Below, in pieces: positions 7,962-13,806 of a DNA stretch of 23,832 bases. The notes beneath the pieces were generated by a model. It saw nothing but the letters and a program-made list of their open reading frames with translations, did not search any database and was not told where the DNA came from. The number at the start of each line of letters is the position of its first letter. Position 1 is the first letter of the stretch. The translations under genes were made by a program, and so were the position numbers. The stretch comes from a virus. Location: the IMG/VR virus record IMGVR_UViG_3300050821_006291, positions 1 through 23,832 of that record, one strand, 5' to 3'.

Positions 7962-9480
7962 CCAAATCGCCTCCATATGTATCATTCCAGTCTATTTCCC
8001 ACACTGCTTTGACTCTTCCGTTTTTCTCATCCTCAATTTTCTGTTCTTCCCTCGCCCAAAAAGCCTCTATTTCTTCTTCAGATCCTCGCTTGACCGGAAT
8101 TCTCTCCTTTGTGGCTAAGTAGTTATATGAGTGCTTCCAGACATATCTAAAAGCATCAGCACAGTGATCAGGACACCCAGCGTGTATTTCATTTCTATCT
8201 TCCCTATCACCCCAAATAATTGCCCCTAACTCATCCTTTAGATCTCGAGTTTCAGGCAATAACTTAATCTGACCCAATAATAAATCATTGTTCAAAATAG
8301 CTATAAATCCCGCCTTATCTTGTTTCTCAGCCGGAATAAAAGGCAATTGCGTCCTCTGTCTTAATTCCTCAACTACTTGTTTAGCAGCACCATCCACAAT
8401 AAATTTAGCAATTGGATAGATCTCCATTAATTCTCTAATTTTATATTCGATATCGCTTACAATCATTCCCTCTTTTTTCGAAGCATGAACAATATAAAGC
8501 CTATTATCGTACTGAGAATATGCCCCAACCACAAACGCCGAAGCATCCGTATATCCAAAGTCAATTCCCAAAATGTAAATATAATTACTTCCGGGAGGCA
8601 ATTCAGAAACTGTGTTGATATCAGGATTATACTTAAATACTAATTGATCTGTATCTATGAACCACTGACCTAAATACTCATTCTTAAAAAATGGAGTATC
8701 AACAATATTCGGATTCGCGGCTTTCATGTCCGCAACCAACTCATTATAATTATCTACTTGGTAAGGATTAGCCGTAGTATTCCAACGATGAATAGACCAA
8801 TCACCTTCAAATCCCTCCGATGCTGAATAGAATAATGGTTTATCTAAATGTTCAGCAGCCCCAACATTTCCATATACCGAATTAACTCTTTTTCGGCTAA
8901 CACTGATTAAAGATCCTGGAGTCCCAATCATCCAGATCTGACCCTTTTCATCCATACAAGCGGGTCTCAATACTGCATAAACCAATTCTCTTAAATCCTG
9001 AGTGTAAGAGGCACATTCATCTATTATTGCTAATTTGTACTTCTGACCCCTCAATTTATCTAATTCTTTTGGCGAAGCATCACAACCAACGAAATAGATA
9101 ACTGATTTATTCGGTAGCTTAATAACAATCTTCTGACCGGAAATAAACTTAGCGCCTAAATTATGCTTCTCGTTTATTTTCATCATGACATCTTTAATCA
9201 TGATCTTCTCTGCACTCTCACGACTCAAGGCAATATAGACGCAAGTACACCCAGGGTTCTCCAATGCAGCCTTGAAGAGCCCTAACCCTGCTGCCATGCT
9301 CTTTCCCGCCCTACGAGTACACAGAGCAACCTTGAGCCGTGATCTATCTAAAATAAAGTCATTCTGCACAGTAAATGCCGGATCTAATAAATCCAGCATT
9401 CCGTTCCGTGCACTGTAAGCTTTTAAAACCCGTACAGCTTCAGACTTAGTTAAAGGTTTATTTGGTCTTTTCTGAGGCAC
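7951..9480 (-). CDS. terL: Terminase large subunit (ATPase and nuclease), TerL, 509 aa
   Basis: This is the DNA-packaging motor that docks on the portal and cuts concatemers. The N-terminal ATPase has an adenine-binding/Walker A segment CTRRAGKS (about 54-61), Walker B LAIIDECA (about 150-157) with the catalytic Glu, and a coupling motif IGTPGS. The C-terminal RNase H-like nuclease has metal-ligand acidic residues in LGIDFGYTDAS (about 304-314), FIVDGAAK and DHCADAFRYVW. The start is taken as GTG at 9480, five bases after AAGGA; the TTG at 9483 is too close to it. It overlaps both neighbours. All expected catalytic residues are present, so it should be functional. Confidence 0.93.
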   Translation of the reverse strand: MPQKRPNKPLTKSEAVRVLKAYSARNGMLDLLDPAFTVQNDFILDRSRLKVALCTRRAGKSMAAGLGLFKAALENPGCTCVYIALSRESAEKIMIKDVMMKINEKHNLGAKFISGQKIVIKLPNKSVIYFVGCDASPKELDKLRGQKYKLAIIDECASYTQDLRELVYAVLRPACMDEKGQIWMIGTPGSLISVSRKRVNSVYGNVGAAEHLDKPLFYSASEGFEGDWSIHRWNTTANPYQVDNYNELVADMKAANPNIVDTPFFKNEYLGQWFIDTDQLVFKYNPDINTVSELPPGSNYIYILGIDFGYTDASAFVVGAYSQYDNRLYIVHASKKEGMIVSDIEYKIRELMEIYPIAKFIVDGAAKQVVEELRQRTQLPFIPAEKQDKAGFIAILNNDLLLGQIKLLPETRDLKDELGAIIWGDREDRNEIHAGCPDHCADAFRYVWKHSYNYLATKERIPVKRGSEEEIEAFWAREEQKIEDEKNGRVKAVWEIDWNDTYGGDLDDN

Positions 9481-9718
9481 CAATATCCTTTTCAGGCTTT
9501 GCTAATTGTTCTTTGCTCAATGGCTTATAAAACGGTTTCCACCACAAAGCCCGGCTCGTATGAAAACTAAAACTCTCACCACTTGGCTTATGCAAAACAT
9601 GTAAATTAGATCCATCACGGTGCATTTCATACATTCCATCAACAAACGTATCATTACTCTGCCCACCCAATGGAATAACCATACTCATCTTCAATATCTT
9701 TATCTTTTCAGTTGTCAT
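9458..9718 (-). CDS. Small protein upstream of terL, 86 aa, unknown
   Basis: The ATG at 9718 follows GGAGGAAATAA, one of the best ribosome sites in the window. The product is a compact, probably beta-rich protein (MSMVIPLGGQSNDTFVDGMY, then a region rich in His, Ser, Phe and Trp: SFHTSRALWWKPFYKP). There is no signal peptide, membrane segment or recognised catalytic motif. It overlaps the upstream gene by 11 nt and terL by 23 nt, so it is translated with the packaging genes. A packaging accessory role is only a guess from position. Confidence 0.6.
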   Translation of the reverse strand: MTTEKIKILKMSMVIPLGGQSNDTFVDGMYEMHRDGSNLHVLHKPSGESFSFHTSRALWWKPFYKPLSKEQLAKPEKDIGASEKTK

Positions 9719-10148
9719 TTATTTCCTCCAAAATCATCTTAATCAAATGTTTATTCAACCCACTTCGCCAATTAATTCCTAAATACGATCCCATAGAATT
9801 CCACTTGTTATTATATTCAGAAATCATCGTCTCAATTCTCATAATTAATTCCTTATCAGAATCTAAATCTTCATCGCTAATAGCTTGAGTTTCTACCGGC
9901 GGATCAGAAACATCAAACGACTCAATAGGATCTCTAACATCAGGATTATTATTCACAGGTTTAAATTGAGCTATAGCATCAATTAACTTAGTCAAATCCT
10001 TCCATTCCTTTCCCAATTCATCCACTGTCCCAACTATACCTTTTACTTTGTCCTGCTTAAAAAAATGCAAAACTAACTCACCCAACACAGCACATTGATT
10101 TATATATTTCTCTCTAACTATTAATCTCTCACCTTCAAAATCACTCAT
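9708..10148 (-). CDS. Packaging-region protein, 146 aa, unknown
   Basis: The ATG at 10148 overlaps the stop of the GNAT-like gene (ATGA). The protein looks all-helical and acidic, with a long N-terminal helix (VREKYINQCAVLGELVLHFFKQ), a linker rich in Asp, Pro and Val in the middle, and a C-terminal helix (MRIETMISEYNNKWNSMG). No enzymatic motif is visible. Its place just upstream of terL would also suit a small terminase or a packaging accessory protein, so the small-terminase assignment of the gene at 10554-10916 should be considered together with this one. Confidence 0.55.
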   Translation of the reverse strand: MSDFEGERLIVREKYINQCAVLGELVLHFFKQDKVKGIVGTVDELGKEWKDLTKLIDAIAQFKPVNNNPDVRDPIESFDVSDPPVETQAISDEDLDSDKELIMRIETMISEYNNKWNSMGSYLGINWRSGLNKHLIKMILEEINDN

Positions 10149-10588
10149 TCTATCTCCTTACTGAAAGCTAATTCAGGTTTGTACAAATGTCTAAACTTAC
10201 TCTTTACCGCTGAATAACTCACTCCTCTGTGTGTTATTACCATCGTTTCATCTATCTCATTGTTCGAATATATCGCTCTAATTATATCCCCAGCAAATCC
10301 AAATCCCCTAAATGGATATTTAGTGTAGATCCAATGCAATACCAATATTTCCCCCAATATCTCATAGACTGCATAACTATAGATATCTCCAGGTTTAGCC
10401 GGATCACAGACTATGGCTACAATACTATGTTCTAATATCTCAGCTATAATCTTTTTCTGGACTAAGAAATATTTATGTCCACTAAAGCAAGCATCATCAG
10501 ATTCCTTATAGCTTTTGAGCCATGAAGAATAGATAAAACTAATATCACTTAATTCAGGACTTCGGATCAGACTCGGTATTTTGCTCAT
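10145..10588 (-). CDS. GNAT-type acetyltransferase-like protein, 147 aa
   Basis: The fold pattern is that of GNAT proteins: an N-terminal strand-helix (SDISFIYSSWLKSY), a central strand pair (IVAIVCDPAKPGDIYSYAVYE, then ILVLHWIYTK), and the acetyl-CoA-binding loop YPFRGFGFAGDIIRAI (about 91-106), which matches the R-x-x-G-x-G/A pattern. The predicted C-terminal half is short, so activity is uncertain. Similar proteins (fIyssWlkSy...; YvY.k..fRg.G.a) are encoded near terminase genes in many tailed phages; their substrate is unknown. The start overlaps the previous gene by 35 nt and the stop overlaps the next by 4 nt. Confidence 0.6.
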   Translation of the reverse strand: MSKIPSLIRSPELSDISFIYSSWLKSYKESDDACFSGHKYFLVQKKIIAEILEHSIVAIVCDPAKPGDIYSYAVYEILGEILVLHWIYTKYPFRGFGFAGDIIRAIYSNNEIDETMVITHRGVSYSAVKSKFRHLYKPELAFSKEIE

Positions 10589-10916
10589 TTATCTCTTTTT
10601 GCGATTTTCTCTTTTTGGCATTAATTTGCTTATTCGCTTTATTGGCTAACTCTTCCAACTCATCATCCGACAAAGAATTAATATCGTCTTCCTTGCGAGC
10701 CGCCCTTTCGTCTTTAATCATTAACATTAGAACTTTGGCTATTTCTGATAATTGCCTGTTGTCCTGTGCGTTTAAACACTTATTATCCCGCATCTTCTCT
10801 GTCATTGTGTAAATAGATGCTTGATACAGCAACTTAACGTCATCCAGCATTTCTTGACTCTCTGGTACTATTTCCTCTGTTCTCGGTCTACCTGGTGAAT
10901 TTCTTTTAATAAGCAT
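10554..10916 (-). CDS. Putative small terminase subunit (DNA recognition), 120 aa
   Basis: This is the first gene of the leftward late operon, starting at the ATG at 10916 after a 1-kb non-coding region. The N-terminus is basic (LIKRNSPGRPR), the middle is helical (residues about 18-50), and a helix with LNAQDNRQLSEIAKVLMLMIKDE precedes a typical INSLSDDELEELANKANKQI segment. Small proteins with a 'k.Lt..D...l...ak.L..l...e....... LsdeEL..la' order are common as small terminase candidates of environmental phages. Classic small terminases have an N-terminal helix-turn-helix and an oligomerising helix; the former is not clear here. The assignment is from position and helix pattern only. Confidence 0.4.
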   Translation of the reverse strand: MLIKRNSPGRPRTEEIVPESQEMLDDVKLLYQASIYTMTEKMRDNKCLNAQDNRQLSEIAKVLMLMIKDERAARKEDDINSLSDDELEELANKANKQINAKKRKSQKEINEQNTESDPKS

Positions 10917-11108
10917 TCATATCTATTCTTATTTATGCATACTCACCAATAACCATATAATACTGAACAATAAATATATAATTTGATTTGATGTAAATGA
11001 TCTGAATGTCTTGCTAACTACGCGGATCAATTCATTAGTGCGTAAATGTTTACACGCTTATTGTTTTGACCGTTTCGCGCAATTCAATCGATCATGCAAT
11101 TTCATCAC

Positions 11109-11250
11109 TTTTTAGCCCATTTATCCACTATTTCTAATGTGGTATCGTTGTTTTCAGCCATTTACTGCATGTTTTTCGCAATAATCTCAATATATCAGCC
11201 CATTTTGCTATGTCATTATTTGTCATAGCTGTTTTTAGCCCATATATTGA
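11109..11250 (+). repeat. Four direct repeats (AGCCCATTTA-type) with a 40-42 bp period
   Basis: Copies of TTTTAGCCCATTTA start their AGCC(C)AT core at 11114, 11156, 11197 and 11237. Spacings are 42, 41 and 40 bp, about four helical turns, so all sites face the same side of the DNA. The second copy lacks one C. The DNA between cores is not conserved beyond AT-richness, which argues for a protein-binding array rather than a duplicated gene. An inverted pair GCTATG/CATAGC lies inside the third unit. Candidate ligands are a small terminase, a replication initiator or a repressor. Confidence 0.6.
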
Positions 11251-11261
11251 AGCTTTGTAGA

Positions 11262-11347
11262 GTCAAGTAGTATTCCGATCTTTCTTTTGTGGAACAAAAG
11301 AAAGATCTACTTGACAACCGCTTTTGCCTTTTCAATGGCAAAAGCGG
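11262..11347. repeat. Stem-loop pair 1: CTTTCTTTT palindrome followed by a second perfect hairpin
   Basis: GATCTTTCTTTTGT (11277-11290) and ACAAAAGAAAGATC (11294-11307) form a perfect 14-bp stem with a 3-nt loop. GTCAAGTAG (11262-11270) and CTACTTGAC (11307-11315) extend it across a 7-nt insertion on the left arm. Immediately after, CCGCTTTTGCC (11318-11328) and GGCAAAAGCGG (11337-11347) form an 11-bp perfect stem with an 8-nt loop. There is no U run, so these are not ordinary terminators. Confidence 0.7.
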
Positions 11348-11427
11348 CAAATAATAATGGCGACCACGAAAACCCCAATAGATTCAGTGGTCGGATAGAA
11401 TGAAGTGTTTCTATCGTTCTCACCTTG

Positions 11428-11533
11428 GCATCGTTCACGGCTCCAACCTATCTATTCAATTGGATCTTTCTTTCTGCTTCACAGAAAGAAAGATCTGTCA
11501 ATTGATATAATTAGATGAGCCGACTACCGATGC
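11428..11533. repeat. 106-bp nested palindrome centred on hairpin 2
   Basis: The centre is a perfect 14-bp stem GATCTTTCTTTCTG / CAGAAAGAAAGATC (11463-11476, 11482-11495). Around the same centre lie CAATTG (11457 and 11499), CGGCTC/GAGCCG (11438 and 11517) and GCATCG/CGATGC (11428 and 11528). All four pairs are concentric within about one base, so the whole 106 bp is one interrupted palindrome. Symmetry on this scale suggests a cruciform, a structured RNA or a dimeric protein target. Confidence 0.7.
11503..11511 (+). promoter_or_regulatory. Extended -10 promoter candidate on the right arm of palindrome 2
   Basis: The sequence TGATATAAT has a perfect TATAAT with an upstream TG at the extended -10 position. 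No good -35 element is visible, but extended -10 promoters can do without it. It would fire rightwards, about 410 nt before the gene at 11926, giving a long 5' leader that contains hairpin 3 and the GC-rich stretch. Confidence 0.4.
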
Positions 11534-11557
11534 ACTATTATGGAATGCTGCACTGCG

Positions 11558-11608
11558 TTATAACTTATTCTTTCTTTTAATTCATTAAAAGAAAGCTTGA
11601 CATTATAA
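11558..11608. repeat. Stem-loop 3: third CTTTCTTTT-core palindrome
   Basis: CTTTCTTTTAA (11570-11580) and TTAAAAGAAAG (11585-11595) form a perfect 11-bp stem with a 4-nt loop. TTATAA copies at 11558 and 11603 are concentric with it. It shares the CTTTCTTT core with the two preceding palindromes but has a different loop and flank, so the three look like diverged copies or convergently kept sites. Confidence 0.65.
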
Positions 11609-11632
11609 TCCAGCCTAAAACAGCTGTAGAAT

Positions 11633-11862
11633 CGATCGGGGTGGGGTAGGACCGGGTTTGACATCGATCCTCGTTTGCGCGCACTGAGGCAAATTTTTTT
11701 CGCCTTTATTCCTCCAACCCCAATTTCCTCCCACGATCGCTTTTAAACGGTTCGGCTGCTCTGGGCTTCCCTCGCCTCGTCCCTCAGCTCGATCGCTCGT
11801 TACAGGTTAATTGTGGGGCGCTGTCGATTTTTTTTTGGGTGGGGTCTTGACGGCTTTTTTTT
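11633..11862. other. GC-rich stretch with CGATCG palindromes and long T tracts
   Basis: CGATCG occurs at 11633, 11734 and 11790. T tracts of 7, 9 and 8 bases occur at 11694-11700, 11828-11836 and 11855-11862. Row 11761-11820 is about 62% GC by direct count, against roughly 30-35% in most of the window. No open frame fits. It may be a structured 5' leader of the rightward operon, a packaging/origin element or DNA of different ancestry. Confidence 0.5.
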
Positions 11863-11925
11863 CGTGCTGGTGGTGTCCGGACTGTTGAGACGCACACTTA
11901 CCTACATCGAAAGAATTACCCACCA

Positions 11926-12135
11926 ATGAATGCAGCTCTTAATCACCAAGAAATCGACACGCTCCGAACGACACCCATGCAGCACGATCAAGAGCTGTAT
12001 GCGTTGGCTATGGTTCTACGAAAATTGCCAGCCAAGAAACGGGCGCGCCATGTACACAAGCTTTTACACTTGATTAATTTGGATCACTATATGGGACACG
12101 GAAATATGATTAGCTTTGAGGACTTTGGAAAATGA
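11926..12135 (+). CDS. Small helical protein, 69 aa, unknown
   Basis: The frame opens with ATG at 11926; no strong ribosome site precedes it (AAAGAATTACCCACCA). It encodes a helical protein with a basic central stretch (RKLPAKKRARHVHKLLHLI) that could bind nucleic acid. The stop overlaps the start of the next gene in ATGA fashion, so the two form an operon. The base composition of its first half resembles the GC-rich leader more than the AT-rich gene that follows. I do not recognise the family. Confidence 0.6.
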   Translation: MNAALNHQEIDTLRTTPMQHDQELYALAMVLRKLPAKKRARHVHKLLHLINLDHYMGHGNMISFEDFGK

Positions 12136-12587
12136 AAAAGATTAAACGGAATAAAGTATCTAAATTGTGCAGCGCCTCGTTTGAATGCCCGCAAGCAAAG
12201 GAATTTGTTTTGGAGGTATTTAATAATGGGGAAACTGGCAGGAATTTGGGTCAGGTAATAAATCAATTAAATGATCGCTTAAGGTCGGAAGCAAGAAATA
12301 TTGGTAAGTCAAACCATGAGGAAATGATTTTTGTTAGAAATAAATTGTTGATCTACTTTGCCGCCGATCTACTTATTATGGGACTTGCTTATCAAGCCAA
12401 TGACCAAGATTTCCGTAAATTCATGTTCAATGAATTAATCGAATCACAAAAGAAACTATATGAATATCAGGACGCTTTTCTACATCCTTCCTATCGGATT
12501 GAGTTGACTGTGTTCGGTTGTGATGAGGTTATGGCGCCATTTGTGGAGCTGCAAACCAAATCAGCCAGTAATTACGCCGTCAACTGA
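12132..12587 (+). CDS. Protein of unknown function, 151 aa
   Basis: It is translationally coupled to the preceding gene by a 4-nt overlap. The product is largely helical: a basic N-terminus (MKKIKRNKVSKL), helices around residues 24-55, a hydrophobic helix (KLLIYFAADLLIMGLAYQAN, about 71-90) that seems too polar at its ends to be a confident membrane segment, and a C-terminal amphipathic part. No enzymatic motif was seen. A strong terminator (12601-12642) closes this two-gene operon. Confidence 0.6.
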   Translation: MKKIKRNKVSKLCSASFECPQAKEFVLEVFNNGETGRNLGQVINQLNDRLRSEARNIGKSNHEEMIFVRNKLLIYFAADLLIMGLAYQANDQDFRKFMFNELIESQKKLYEYQDAFLHPSYRIELTVFGCDEVMAPFVELQTKSASNYAVN

Positions 12588-12600
12588 TGCACCAAAGAAA

Positions 12601-12642
12601 AACCCGGGCTACCTTTGACGGCAACCCGGGTTCTAATTTTTT
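12601..12642. terminator. Rho-independent terminator shared by converging operons
   Basis: AACCCGGG (12601-12608) pairs with CCCGGGTT (12625-12632), followed by CTAATTTTTT on the plus strand; upstream AAAGAAAA offers a short U-rich tail on the minus strand. It closes the plus-strand operon ending at 12587 and probably also the minus-strand gene ending at 12653. GCCGTCAA near 12575 and TTGACGGC in the hairpin loop (12614-12621) are also complementary and could form an alternative fold. Confidence 0.8.
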
Positions 12643-12652
12643 GGGGGAAGGT

Positions 12653-12889
12653 TTAGAGCTTTGCCAATTTTGCGGCACAGGTCTTACAGGTTGGGGCAGC
12701 GGTGATATCGTTTGAGTAGATGTCCGCCAGGTTTTCCATTTTTACTTTTCCACAGAGAGCAGAAATCTCATTACCATCCGAATCCAGTTCAATCGCATGG
12801 GTCAGACAAGAATCGAGGTTTTTATTCTTGTACGCGCCAGCAAGGACAGAGCGGGTTTGGATGTTTTTCATGGTTTTAATATGAACCAT
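12653..12889 (-). CDS. Small Cys-rich (probable zinc-binding) protein, 78 aa
   Basis: The start at 12889 has GGATTAAAAGA upstream; an in-frame ATG at 12871 is possible but lacks a ribosome site. The protein contains four cysteines spaced for metal binding: C28 (DSCLTHAIEL), C46 (ALCGKV) and the C-x-x-C pair at 68/71 (PTCKTCAAKL). The order 'C.THai...g...alCG.v......DI......PTC..C..kL' occurs in small phage and actinobacterial proteins of unknown role. It has its own promoter (12962-12989) and stands alone between two terminators. Confidence 0.65.
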   Translation of the reverse strand: MVHIKTMKNIQTRSVLAGAYKNKNLDSCLTHAIELDSDGNEISALCGKVKMENLADIYSNDITAAPTCKTCAAKLAKL

Positions 12890-12961
12890 TCTTTTAATCC
12901 GGTCAATAGTTTATTTTCGATATCTTAATTTATTTTTACCAGGAAATTTGGACAACCTTTA

Positions 12962-12989
12962 ATTTTACCTGAACTAATTTAATAGTCAA
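12962..12989 (-). promoter_or_regulatory. Sigma70-type promoter for the small Cys protein
   Basis: On the minus strand, TTGACT (12989-12984) and TAAAAT (12967-12962) are separated by 16 bp. The element lies just after the terminator of the upstream kinase operon and about 73 nt before the start codon at 12889. The 9-mer CTACTTGAC covering the -35 also occurs, in both orientations, at the first stem-loop near 11262-11315. Confidence 0.6.
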
Positions 12990-12993
12990 GTAG

Positions 12994-13061
12994 AAAAAAG
13001 AAAAACCCCCGGATTAAAGACAAAATTTATTGCTTAACACAAAAAAATCATCCGGGAGTTT
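12994..13061 (-). terminator. Terminator of the RHH / P-loop kinase operon
   Basis: On the minus strand, AAACTCCCGGAT (13061-13050) pairs with ATCCGGGGGTTT (13014-13003) with one mismatch over 12 positions, and is followed by a long T-rich tail (TTTTTCTTTTTT). The loop is long (about 35 nt). It lies downstream of the gene ending at 13132 and just upstream of the next minus-strand promoter, a clear operon boundary. Confidence 0.7.
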
Positions 13062-13131
13062 AAGTAAGAATTGTTTACAGAAAAGGTTTTGGGAGAATTC
13101 AATATGCCAATCCTTACATTTATATATGTAT

Positions 13132-13548
13132 TTATTCCTTATCGGGCTCGACTCGTTTTACTACAGAATAAAATATTGGTATGTTCTTTTTATTTAATAA
13201 TGGTTGAATTTCTTTGAATATTGTATTGAGCCCTTTGTTCATCGCTAATGCTTTTGGCTCAACGGGGGAAAAAGGAATGGTTAAATTCCAGACTCGATCG
13301 ATTTCTATCTGATATTTTTTTGGATCCTTGAGAATTCTGCGGAGCACTCTGGCGGTTTGGATTCCCTCACAAATAAAGTTATCTCCAGATTTTTGCAGAT
13401 CCTTAATAATTAGATCTGGAATATCCGCCCAAGTGCCCTTCCCTATGTATTCATCAGTGTGAATAATATTATACAATGAATCGCAAAGATCATTAGCGAG
13501 TGTCGTTTTGCCGGTCTTACTTCCTCCACAGATAAAAACATGAGCCAT
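13132..13548 (-). CDS. P-loop kinase-like protein, 138 aa
   Basis: The N-terminus MAHVFICGGSKTGKTTLAND carries a perfect Walker A (GGSKTGKT, residues 8-15) directly on the first strand. HTDEYIG (about 30-36) is the usual acidic motif of small-molecule and nucleotide kinases after strand 2, and ICEGIQTARVLRRIL (about 58-72) fits the substrate/base-binding strand-helix with Arg residues. The length is short for nucleoside monophosphate kinases, as in phage 'AAA domain' proteins. The substrate is unknown. AAGGA overlapping the stop of the preceding RHH gene is its ribosome site, so both are co-translated. Confidence 0.65.
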   Translation of the reverse strand: MAHVFICGGSKTGKTTLANDLCDSLYNIIHTDEYIGKGTWADIPDLIIKDLQKSGDNFICEGIQTARVLRRILKDPKKYQIEIDRVWNLTIPFSPVEPKALAMNKGLNTIFKEIQPLLNKKNIPIFYSVVKRVEPDKE

Positions 13549-13556
13549 TTAATTCC

Positions 13557-13742
13557 TTATTCAGGATCCGGATCGAAAATGCAATCCGAATTTATGTAAG
13601 ATAATATAACATCCCTCATTGCCGTTGATAGTCCGGCGAGATTGCTTGTCTTTATCTTATTGTATTTTAATAACTGTTCGTATTCTTGATCGGAGAATTT
13701 AATTAGAAGTTGTTTCGTGTACGTTTTTGTTTTTTTGCTCAT
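13557..13742 (-). CDS. Ribbon-helix-helix (RHH) DNA-binding protein, 61 aa
   Basis: The protein has the size and order of an Arc/MetJ/CopG regulator: a basic N-terminus (MSKKTKTYTK), a strand QLLIKFSD (about 11-18), helix A (QEYEQLLKYNKIK) and helix B (GLSTAMRDVILSYIN). A symmetric AT-rich operator begins one base upstream of its start codon, which points to autoregulation. It is first in a two-gene operon with the P-loop protein and divergent from the nuclease-like gene at 13807. It may regulate both directions (inference). Confidence 0.6.
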   Translation of the reverse strand: MSKKTKTYTKQLLIKFSDQEYEQLLKYNKIKTSNLAGLSTAMRDVILSYINSDCIFDPDPE

Positions 13743-13804
13743 ACCTATATATTTCAGTATTAGTATAATTTATTATATTTATATACTAATATTCCAGTAT
13801 AGGT
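13743..13804. promoter_or_regulatory. Symmetric operator/promoter region of a divergent gene pair
   Basis: ACCTATA (13743-13749) and TATAGGT (13798-13804) bracket an inner pair TATTAGTATA (13758-13767) and TATACTAATA (13782-13791), all sharing one centre near 13774. AGTAT(A/T) half-sites recur four times, which suits ribbon-helix-helix dimers binding side by side. AT-rich -10-like TATAAT/TATACT elements occur on both strands inside. Both start codons follow the TATAGGT arm within one or two bases, leaving almost no room for a ribosome site, so leaderless or near-leaderless transcripts are likely. Confidence 0.6.
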
Positions 13805-13806
13805 GT

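Larger units (their letters stand above)
10917..11925. other. 1-kb non-coding control region between divergent operons
   Basis: No credible gene was found on either strand. The leftward late operon begins at 10916 and a rightward operon at 11926, so promoters for both must lie here. The left end is AT-rich; the middle has four phased direct repeats and three hairpin-centred palindromes; the right end (about 11633-11890) is GC-rich with three CGATCG palindromes and three T tracts. Adjacent to the terminase genes, it is the best candidate for the packaging (cos/pac) site and could also hold a replication origin. These roles are inferred from structure and position. Confidence 0.7.

Noticed and set aside
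10229-10812. Plus-strand frames over the GNAT-like and small-terminase candidate genes
   Set aside because: Shadow frames without ribosome sites, opposite to a well-supported minus-strand operon.
11100-11250. Possible CRISPR array from regularly spaced repeats
   Set aside because: The conserved core is only about 10 bp and imperfect, the intervening sequence is AT-rich and not spacer-like, and no cas gene is present.
11336-11460. Possible tRNA suggested by nested hairpins (CGACCAC/GTGGTCG, GATAGAA/TTCTATC) and GTTCACGGCTCC
   Set aside because: No 7-bp acceptor stem, anticodon loop or T-arm consensus could be assembled in tRNA geometry.
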